Of a DNA stretch of 33,757 nucleotides, positions 21,809 to 28,236 are shown one piece after another. Numbering within the stretch: position 1 is the stretch's first letter; the number at the start of each line of letters is the position of its first letter. The position numbers were made by a program, and so were the translations under genes. Origin of the DNA: Ruminococcaceae bacterium UBA945 (GTDB lineage: Bacteria > Bacillota > Clostridia > Oscillospirales > Acutalibacteraceae); assembly GCA_002293315.1 (NCBI GenBank), contig DBCZ01000084.1, forward strand, positions 2,334 to 36,090, in the 5' to 3' direction. The notes under the pieces are model-generated. The model was not told the DNA's origin. It worked only from the letters and a program-made list of their open reading frames with translations, and made no database searches.

Positions 21809-24800
21809 ATGACGTTCAGCTTTTTCATCTCAATCCTCTTCGCTTCGGCGATTTTGCTGCTCACCTTTTTGAATAAAAGGGTGGCGCTGAATGAAAAAAC
21901 AATCACAATTTTGGTGGCATTTACATTTGCCTCCGCCTTTGTCATGCGTATTCTTCTGGGATATTTCGGTGAAACCTTCTTTACCGACATGAACCTGTTC
22001 AAGTTCTGGGGCAGCGTGATAAGCGAGGTGGGCTTTGGCCGCGCGTATAACGAGGTCTATATAGATTATCCGCCGGGGTATCTCTATATCCTCACGCTCC
22101 TTGATAAGCTCCGTCTGCTTTTCGGGCTTACGGAAGACAGCCCGATGTATACGCTTCTGTTCAAGATGCCGTCAATTCTTTCAGACATGGCAATGGGCGT
22201 TATCATCTATAAAATCGCAAGGAAGAAAAAAGCAGGCACGGCGGCGCTTTTTCTCACGGCAATTTTCCTGTTTAATCCGGTTATTTTCTTTAACTCGGCG
22301 ATATGGGGGCAGATTGATTCAATTTGCACGCTTGTCTTGCTGCTCTCGATAGTCTTCTTGTATAAGGAAAGATATATACCCTCGGCCTTAATCTTCGGGC
22401 TTGCCATCGCCATGAAGCCGCAAATGCTGGTTTTCGTGCCGGTTTATTTGTTTTTCATGATAAAAAAGAGGAAGCCGGTCCAGCTGTTCGTCGGAATTCT
22501 CGCGGCCTTTGCGGTTATTCTTCTGTTGGCCGTTCCGTTCTCCGCGGGGGATAATCTATGGTGGCTCGTTGATAAATATGCCGGCACGATGGAGTATTAT
22601 AACTTCTATTCCGTCAACGCGATGAACCTTTTCAGTATGTTCGGCCTCAATTGGCGCTGGCTGCCCGAAGAGCCGCTGAAGATGATTCTCACCGTGGCAG
22701 GGCCGGTTCTCGCGACTGTATTCTGCGGCGCGGTTATCTTTCGGCGTAAGGAGAATGATTCCGTTTTCATCGCACCGGCGGCGCTGATGACGGTGGTGTA
22801 TATTTTCACGGTGAAAATGCATGAGCGCTATCTTTACACGGCGTTTGTGTTTATTCTCCTCGCGTATGTGTTCATCCGAGACAAAAGGCTGCTCTATGCC
22901 TATTCAAGCGCCTCTTTTGTGCATTTCCTGTGCGTCTATCTCATCTTCCATTATTTCGAGCATCAGGGCGGCTACTACGAGCCTAACAGCTCTATGACGG
23001 TTGTGCTGTCGGTTTTCCAGGTGGTGGTATGCATATATCTGATCTATGTGATTTTCAGCATTTACGTAATGGGCTCAAAGCGATTGTTAGAGCATGAGAG
23101 TGAACCGCCGATAGAGGAAATTCCCCTCAAGGACGCGGAGCGCATAAAAGCGCCGATTTTCCAAAGTGAAATCGACTCAAAGCTGCGCAGGCCGGACATA
23201 ATCCTTATGGCGGGAATCACGCTGATTTACGCCCTCGTGGGCTTCTGGCAGCTCGGCTCTAATGAAATGCCGAACACCCCATGGCTGCCCGATACAGGAG
23301 AAAGCGTAATCCTTGAAGCGGAGGATTATACAGACACCGTGACGTATATCGCGGGCATTGCGCCGGACAATAACCACTATGCCGCGCGTATCGGAGTAAA
23401 ATGCAAGCTTGAGACGTCAAATGACATGAAGACATGGGAAAATCACGGCGAGCTTTATGACGCCCATGTCTACGACTATAAAGAATATCCGCTGCCCGAG
23501 GCGGCGAAATATGTCCGTCTCACGGCGCTGGACGGCAAGGTGGCCATCAACGAGGTGTTGTTCAGGAAATATGGCGAAGATAAGCGCGGAAAAGCAACGC
23601 TGGTTGCGGGGAGCAGAGGCGGAGAAGCGCTGGTGGACGAGCAGAATGAAGCCGCGCTTTATCCCACGTATTATGACGAGACATACTTCGATGAAATCTA
23701 CCATGCGCGCACGGCCTATGAGCATATCCTCGGGCTTGAGCCGTATGAGAACACTCACCCGCCGCTCGGCAAGCTGATTATCGCGGCGGGCATAGAGATT
23801 TTCGGCATGAATCCGTTTGGCTGGCGCTTCATGGGCGCGCTTTTCGGGGTGCTCATGCTGCCGGTGCTTTATCATCTCATTAAGCAGCTCGTCGGCAAAA
23901 CGCTGCTTGCGTCTGTCGGCACACTGCTGTTCGCCTTCGATTTCATGCACTTCACACAGACGAGAATCGCGACGATTGACACCTATGCCGTGTTCTTCAT
24001 TCTCCTGATGTACGACATGATGGTCATCTTCATGCGCAAGGACATTAAAACGGCAAGCATGCGCAGCATGATTCTGCCGCTTGCGCTCTCCGGCATATTC
24101 ATGGGGCTGGGTGCGGCGTCCAAGTGGACGGTGCTCTACGGCGCGGTGGGGCTGGCCGTGCTGTTCTTCACGAAGATAGCAGTGGCATATATGAACGAAA
24201 AACGCAGCGGCGGAGACACAGCCTTGGTAATCGAGAAAATATTCTGGATATGCGCATGGTGTATACTTTGGTTCTTGCTTGTTCCGTTCGCGATATATTT
24301 CGCCGCGTTTTTGCCGCAGACAACCTTGCCGCATAATTCGGCGTGGGATTCTTTCATAAATTATCAGCGCGGCATGTTCGGGTATCATTCCACACTGAAC
24401 GCCGAACACCCCTTCGCGTCGCCGTGGTATGAATGGCCGATGGACTGGCGGCCGATATGGTTCTATGATAACAAAGACGTAGGCAGGCTTGACGCCATCA
24501 GCAGTATCACGTCAATGGGCAATCCGGTTCTCTGGTGGGCGGGAATTCCTGCAATGCTGGGCGCGGTTATACTCGCTATAAAGGAGAAGAGCCGTGCGTG
24601 CTTCGTGGCGGCGGTAGGCTTTCTTTCAGTATATCTGCCATGGGTGCTGGTGCCTCGGATTTCCTTCATCTACCATTATTTTACTGCCGTGCCATTTATG
24701 ATAATCGCCCTTATGATTTGCTTCAACTGGCTGATGACGCGTAAAAGCGCACGTTCGGGTCTGCGTCACGCATTGCGGCACGCGGAGGGAGGCATAGGCA

Positions 24801-24949
24801 CATCGGAAGCCGGCAAGGTTATTCTTTGCATATTCACCGCAGTTTGCCTGCTGCTGTTTGCAGTTTATTTCCCGGTCATTTCCGGCATGACGACCACCGT
24901 GCAATATGCGAACGCGCTTGAGCTTTTGCCGTATTGGTATTTCGCATAG
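21809..24949 (+). CDS. Two-headed GT-C glycosyltransferase with discoidin-like middle domain (PMT-type C-terminus)
   Basis: A 1046-residue membrane protein made of three parts. Residues 1 to about 430 form a GT-C-like polytopic unit of the DUF2029/GT87 kind (loop Asp in TDMNLFKFWG, then DYPPGYLYIL, NSAIWGQID, AMKPQML). Residues about 500-590 look like a discoidin/F5-8C-type beta-sandwich between membrane halves (EAEDYTD...LETSNDMKTWE...AKYVRLTALDG). Residues about 620-1046 match PF02366 protein O-mannosyltransferases: YFDEIYHARTAYE, ENTHPPLGKLII, FGWRFMGALFG, and the F-x-H-F-T-Q-T-R segment. Each GT-C part should use a polyprenyl-phosphate sugar on the outer face. The acceptor is unknown; exported proteins or cell-wall polymers are candidates. 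GGAGAG precedes the ATG. It is followed 14 bases later by a sugar-isomerase-like gene. Confidence 0.85.
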   Translation: MTFSFFISILFASAILLLTFLNKRVALNEKTITILVAFTFASAFVMRILLGYFGETFFTDMNLFKFWGSVISEVGFGRAYNEVYIDYPPGYLYILTLLDKLRLLFGLTEDSPMYTLLFKMPSILSDMAMGVIIYKIARKKKAGTAALFLTAIFLFNPVIFFNSAIWGQIDSICTLVLLLSIVFLYKERYIPSALIFGLAIAMKPQMLVFVPVYLFFMIKKRKPVQLFVGILAAFAVILLLAVPFSAGDNLWWLVDKYAGTMEYYNFYSVNAMNLFSMFGLNWRWLPEEPLKMILTVAGPVLATVFCGAVIFRRKENDSVFIAPAALMTVVYIFTVKMHERYLYTAFVFILLAYVFIRDKRLLYAYSSASFVHFLCVYLIFHYFEHQGGYYEPNSSMTVVLSVFQVVVCIYLIYVIFSIYVMGSKRLLEHESEPPIEEIPLKDAERIKAPIFQSEIDSKLRRPDIILMAGITLIYALVGFWQLGSNEMPNTPWLPDTGESVILEAEDYTDTVTYIAGIAPDNNHYAARIGVKCKLETSNDMKTWENHGELYDAHVYDYKEYPLPEAAKYVRLTALDGKVAINEVLFRKYGEDKRGKATLVAGSRGGEALVDEQNEAALYPTYYDETYFDEIYHARTAYEHILGLEPYENTHPPLGKLIIAAGIEIFGMNPFGWRFMGALFGVLMLPVLYHLIKQLVGKTLLASVGTLLFAFDFMHFTQTRIATIDTYAVFFILLMYDMMVIFMRKDIKTASMRSMILPLALSGIFMGLGAASKWTVLYGAVGLAVLFFTKIAVAYMNEKRSGGDTALVIEKIFWICAWCILWFLLVPFAIYFAAFLPQTTLPHNSAWDSFINYQRGMFGYHSTLNAEHPFASPWYEWPMDWRPIWFYDNKDVGRLDAISSITSMGNPVLWWAGIPAMLGAVILAIKEKSRACFVAAVGFLSVYLPWVLVPRISFIYHYFTAVPFMIIALMICFNWLMTRKSARSGLRHALRHAEGGIGTSEAGKVILCIFTAVCLLLFAVYFPVISGMTTTVQYANALELLPYWYFA

Positions 24950-24963
24950 ATTAGGAGGAGGCT

Positions 24964-25782
24964 ATGAAAATCGCAACGTTTTTCGACCATATTCTCAGCA
25001 TTTCCGAGCAGGAAGATGTGCCTGTAAAAGAGGCGCTCATGCTTGCGAAGAGCCTCGGCGTGGAGCTGCTGGAGGTCTCAAGCGGCAATATCGCCGTCAC
25101 AGGAAAAGAGGAGATAAAAAAGCTTCTTGATGAAACCGGCCTGGGCGTTTCGGAGATATGCGCTTATTTCGACTGGGGCCGAAAAGCGGTTTCCGCTGAG
25201 GACATTGCCATGCTTGACACGGCGGAATACTTGGGCGCAAATAAAATGCTGGTAATTCCGGGCTTCCATGCCGAGAGCGATTCAGCAGACGAAAGGGAGC
25301 GACAAACACTAAGCATGATTTCCGCTATAAACGCCTATGCAGAGGAGGCCGAGAAGCGCGGGATTCTGCTCGTCATGGAGGATTTTGATTCGCCGCTGGC
25401 GGCATTTTGCAATATAGAAGGCGTCGCGCGGTTCCTTGATAATGCGCCGAAGCTGGATTTCGCCCTTGATACAGGCAATTTCCTGCCGTCAGGGGAGAGC
25501 GTTTTCGCTGCTTTTGAGCGCTTCAAGGGGAGGATACGGCATGTTCACTTGAAGGACAGAGCGACCGCAGACCCACATGACGGCTCTGAGGCAAGAGAGA
25601 TAAACGGCATGAAGATGTATCCCTGCCCCGTGGGGAGCGGCGAGATAGACATAGCCGTGATAATCGGGAAAATCAAGGAGACGGGGTATGACGGCACATA
25701 TACGGCGGAGTTTTACGGCTCGCCGAACGCGCTGGATTATTTGAGGAGGTCGATAGCGTTTTTGAAGAAAAGTTTTGCATAG
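24964..25782 (+). CDS. Sugar phosphate isomerase/epimerase-like TIM-barrel protein
   Basis: A 272-residue xylose-isomerase-like (AP endonuclease 2 superfamily) TIM barrel. The likely metal-binding residues are in MEDFDS (Glu), LDTGNF (Asp), HVHLKD (two His and Asp) and AEFYG (Glu), the usual order for divalent-metal sugar isomerases and epimerases such as the IolE/hydroxypyruvate isomerase relatives. The substrate cannot be inferred. GGAGGAGG precedes the ATG by a few bases. It is the second gene of the operon with the PMT-type glycosyltransferase, so a role in making or recycling the transferred sugar is possible but not shown. It is followed by a clear terminator. Confidence 0.85.
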   Translation: MKIATFFDHILSISEQEDVPVKEALMLAKSLGVELLEVSSGNIAVTGKEEIKKLLDETGLGVSEICAYFDWGRKAVSAEDIAMLDTAEYLGANKMLVIPGFHAESDSADERERQTLSMISAINAYAEEAEKRGILLVMEDFDSPLAAFCNIEGVARFLDNAPKLDFALDTGNFLPSGESVFAAFERFKGRIRHVHLKDRATADPHDGSEAREINGMKMYPCPVGSGEIDIAVIIGKIKETGYDGTYTAEFYGSPNALDYLRRSIAFLKKSFA

Positions 25783-25804
25783 CTGAACATTTGAATGTAA
25801 AACC

Positions 25805-25839
25805 CACTTGGCAGGCTTAAAGCTTGCCAAGTGTTTTTT
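25805..25839 (+). terminator. Intrinsic terminator of the glycosyltransferase operon
   Basis: CACTTGGCAGGCT pairs with AGCTTGCCAAGTG-type sequence (9 bp perfect outer stem plus four inner pairs), followed by six T (25834-25839). It lies 23 bases after the isomerase stop codon. Confidence 0.88.
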
Positions 25840-25873
25840 GCGTGAAAATTATTCCTCAATTTTCACGCAAAAA
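25835..25873. repeat. 16-bp perfect inverted repeat next to a promoter
   Basis: TTTTTGCGTGAAAATT (25835-25850) and AATTTTCACGCAAAAA (25858-25873) are separated by ATTCCTC. The left arm uses the T-run of the preceding terminator, and the right arm ends 3 bases before the -35 element of the next promoter. It may be a second terminator or an operator. Confidence 0.85.
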
Positions 25874-25876
25874 GCA

Positions 25877-25904
25877 TTGACGCCTCTAATAGTGGGGGTA
25901 TACT
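25877..25904 (+). promoter_or_regulatory. Promoter of the orphan membrane protein
   Basis: TTGACG (25877-25882), 16-base spacer, TATACT (25899-25904), about 86 bases before the ATG at 25991. The leader holds no convincing reading frame (only a six-codon MNGSKP). Confidence 0.72.
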
Positions 25905-25990
25905 GTAGTCACAGAGATGTGAAACAGTCAAAGATATTTGGGAATACCGCTTTAATGAACGGGAGCAAACCATAACTACAGGAGATAGTA

Positions 25991-26362
25991 ATGAGAAAAT
26001 CAAGTTCAAAAATCATTGCAGGTTTTACTATCAGTTTTTTAGTTCTTATTCTTGTATGGCTTATTACGATTTTTCCCAATGCACAATCCATGCCCATGGG
26101 TTATTTGAGCATGGGATTCTTCGTGATAATTCCTGTGAGCACTCTTTTGTGTGGTTTGTTGGTAGGGCTCTCCGGATATTTGATAGCTATAAGCTATCCT
26201 ATCATTGTGACAGGTGGTTCAGTATTAGTGAATTATTTTTCCTATGGGATTAACCAATTTAACATCTCCCTTGATTTGCTGATTATTCTTCCACTTATAC
26301 CGTCACTTATCGGATTTAGCGCAGGAATGATTATCTTCCACTTCAGGAAAAAGAGAGCATGA
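25991..26362 (+). CDS. Small four-helix membrane protein of unknown function
   Basis: A 123-residue protein with four predicted membrane helices (about 9-28, 37-60, 62-82 and 92-114) joined by short loops, and a basic C-terminal tail (HFRKKRA) that should lie in the cytoplasm. I do not recognise the family. GGAG (25981-25984) precedes the ATG. It is a single-gene unit with its own promoter behind a 16-bp inverted repeat, and it converges with the MATE gene. Its DNA is much more AT-rich than the neighbouring operons and has few of their preferred GC-ending codons, which suggests acquisition from elsewhere. A subunit of an uptake system or an immunity-type protein are both possible; nothing in the sequence decides. 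Confidence 0.7.
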   Translation: MRKSSSKIIAGFTISFLVLILVWLITIFPNAQSMPMGYLSMGFFVIIPVSTLLCGLLVGLSGYLIAISYPIIVTGGSVLVNYFSYGINQFNISLDLLIILPLIPSLIGFSAGMIIFHFRKKRA

Positions 26363-26451
26363 GTATCATCGCGTTCCAAAGTAGGAAAACCTTCAAGCTC
26401 AAGTGTAGGAACACATACGAATTAACCGGCAGTTGCAGAAAGACAGATAAT

Positions 26452-26481
26452 AGAAGTGGAGAGCATATGCTCTCCACTTCT
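26452..26481. terminator. 30-bp perfect palindrome between convergent genes
   Basis: AGAAGTGGAGAGCAT is followed directly by its exact reverse complement ATGCTCTCCACTTCT. It lies between the ends of the orphan membrane-protein gene and the MATE gene. Neither side has a good T-run, so it may be a weak bidirectional terminator or a cruciform-type site. The other 90 bases of this gap (26363-26451) show nothing I recognise. Confidence 0.6.
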
Positions 26482-26494
26482 AAAATTGTCAATA

Positions 26495-27919
26495 CTACCT
26501 TATCTTTGCCGTCTCAAGATGCCGGATCTCCTTTCTGTAAAGCCGGACGAATAGGAAAATGCTCAGCGCCACGGAGAAGACCTCGGCTATCGGGAATGCC
26601 CACCAGACCATATGCAGACCTATCGTGGAGAATATGTAGGCGAGAGGGAGAATCAGCAGAAGCTGGCGCATAAGGGAATTGAGCAGGCTGTAGAAGCCCT
26701 TGCCGACCGCCTGGAACACGGTGGAAAGCACTATGCTCATCGCGGCGGGGGTGAAAATCAGCGAGATTGTGCGCAGTGCCTGCGTGCCGATTTCGATAAT
26801 CTCGGGCGAATCAGTGAAAATTCGGAGCAGCTGCTCGGGGAAGAACACGAATAATGCCATTCCCACGAGGCTGAAGATGAAGTCAAAGATAACAGCATAT
26901 TTCAGCGCATCAGTTATGCGCTTTTTGTTTCGCGCGCCGTAGTTGAAGCCTATAATCGGCATTAAGCCCTGATTCATGCCGAAGATAGGCATGAAGATGA
27001 AGCTCTGCAGGCGGAAATAGAGGCCGTAAACCGTGTAGGCCGCCGTGCCGAAGCCGGCGAGAATGCCGTTCATTATCATCGTCAAAAAGCTGCCGATGCT
27101 CTGCATGACGATCGTTGGGAATGCAACGCTGTAAATATCCTTGATGATTTTCCCGTGGAAGCGAAAGCCCTTAAACGTGATTTTAATCTTGTGGCTTCTG
27201 AAAAGCAGCACACATAAGATAATAATCATCGCCGCAATTTGCCCGATAACAGTCGCAATCGCCGCGCCGGTTACACCCATCGCAGGGATAAACCAGAAGC
27301 CGAAGATGAAGAGTGGGTCAAGCACTATGTTTATCACCGCGCCGATAATATGCACAATCATCGGCATTATCATGTTTCCGGTGGACTGCAAAATCTTTTC
27401 GCAGGTGACCTGAATGAAAATGCCGAAGCAGAATATGCAGCAGATTGAGAGATAGCTGTCACCCATTGCGAGAATCTGCGGCGCGTCAGTGAACACGCTG
27501 ATGAAGGCTCTGCTTCCGACGATGCCGAACACTGCGAAGGCAAGTGCGGAGATCAAGGCGAGGATCAGCCCGTGCGTCGCGGTGGAATTTGCATCATGCA
27601 CCCTCTTTTGCCCCAAGCGCCTTGAGATAACCGAAGCTATGCCGACGCCTGTGCCGACGCAGAACGCCCCCATGAGAAAATTGATGGGTGCAGCGAGCGA
27701 AACCGCCGCAAGCGCGTCATCGCTGACCTTTGCGACGTAATAGCTGTCAACCACGTTATACATGGCCGTGATGAACATTGAAAGCATGGCCGGCGGAGAC
27801 ATCGTGAGAATCAACCGAAGGACAGACTGCGTCCCGAGCTTATTCTTTGCGGGGTCGTCAACCATCGTCTCCTCTGCAGCCTCTTCTATGGCCTCGTCTG
27901 TCGAATTGAAATCTGACAT
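26495..27919 (-). CDS. MATE-family multidrug efflux transporter
   Basis: A 474-residue protein with twelve predicted membrane helices in two similar halves. Family segments include the opening LGTQSVLRLILTMSPPAMLSMFITAMYNVVDSYYVA, then GVGIASVISRRLGQ (first half), and PIFGMNQGLMPIIGFNYGARNKKR (second half), typical of the DinF/NorM-type MATE clan in Firmicutes. It exports cationic or aromatic compounds in exchange for sodium ions or protons. The longest frame begins at ATG 27934 (MRSAK), but GAGGAG lies within it, 7 bases before ATG 27919, so the later start is preferred. The N-terminal 30 residues are acidic (STDEAIEEAAEETMVDD), which is unusual for the family. It is divergent from secA with about 300 bases between. 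Substrate unknown. Confidence 0.92.
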   Translation of the reverse strand: MSDFNSTDEAIEEAAEETMVDDPAKNKLGTQSVLRLILTMSPPAMLSMFITAMYNVVDSYYVAKVSDDALAAVSLAAPINFLMGAFCVGTGVGIASVISRRLGQKRVHDANSTATHGLILALISALAFAVFGIVGSRAFISVFTDAPQILAMGDSYLSICCIFCFGIFIQVTCEKILQSTGNMIMPMIVHIIGAVINIVLDPLFIFGFWFIPAMGVTGAAIATVIGQIAAMIIILCVLLFRSHKIKITFKGFRFHGKIIKDIYSVAFPTIVMQSIGSFLTMIMNGILAGFGTAAYTVYGLYFRLQSFIFMPIFGMNQGLMPIIGFNYGARNKKRITDALKYAVIFDFIFSLVGMALFVFFPEQLLRIFTDSPEIIEIGTQALRTISLIFTPAAMSIVLSTVFQAVGKGFYSLLNSLMRQLLLILPLAYIFSTIGLHMVWWAFPIAEVFSVALSIFLFVRLYRKEIRHLETAKIR

Positions 27920-28002
27920 TTTTGCGCTCCTCATAGTTTAGTAAATTAACAATTAACTCATAATATATCATAAATCTATTATAGAATAATTCCCGAAGGA
28001 GA

Positions 28003-28040
28003 AATATAGTTTTTAATAATTTGAGAACAATCTTCAAATT
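28003..28040 (-). promoter_or_regulatory. Possible MATE promoter with inverted repeat
   Basis: Minus strand TTGTTC (28025-28030), 16-base spacer, TATATT (28003-28008). The inverted repeat AATTTGA-(9)-TCAAATT (28018-28024, 28034-28040) brackets the -35 element and ends 3 bases before the secA -35 element, so a bound protein could affect both divergent genes. Confidence 0.4.
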
Positions 28041-28042
28041 GA

Positions 28043-28071
28043 TTGGCTACAGCGTGAATATGTGGTATAAT
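28043..28071 (+). promoter_or_regulatory. secA promoter
   Basis: TTGGCT (28043-28048), 17-base spacer, consensus TATAAT (28066-28071), with a predicted start near 28078. A second, extended -10 sequence TGGTATAAT (28165-28173) has no good -35 element and could be a secondary start. Confidence 0.65.
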
Positions 28072-28078
28072 AACCCCA

Positions 28079-28113
28079 CGAAACAAGACGAAATCAAAGA
28101 TTTCTGTGTTTCG
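28079..28113 (+). other. 5' hairpin of the secA leader
   Basis: CGAAACA-AGAC-GAAATC / GATTTC-TG-TGTTTCG forms a 7-bp and a 6-bp stem separated by a 4x2 internal loop, with an AAA apical loop. It would sit at the very 5' end of the transcript from the TATAAT at 28066-28071. No T-run follows, so it is not a terminator. A 5'-end stabiliser or protein site is possible. Confidence 0.4.
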
Positions 28114-28236
28114 GAGAACATTGTATCATGAACTATTATATTCCGCTTCACGTTTTTGTGGTCATGGTATAATTTAAGTTGTTTGAAACAGAAATCAGTA
28201 TAATTTGAGCATATAGCAGGAAAAGAGGAAATCGCA

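Noticed and set aside
23417..24409. 330-codon open frame antisense to the glycosyltransferase
   Set aside because: Rich in His, Arg and Glu as expected from the reverse of GC-biased codons; no recognisable domain, and the plus-strand gene is well supported.
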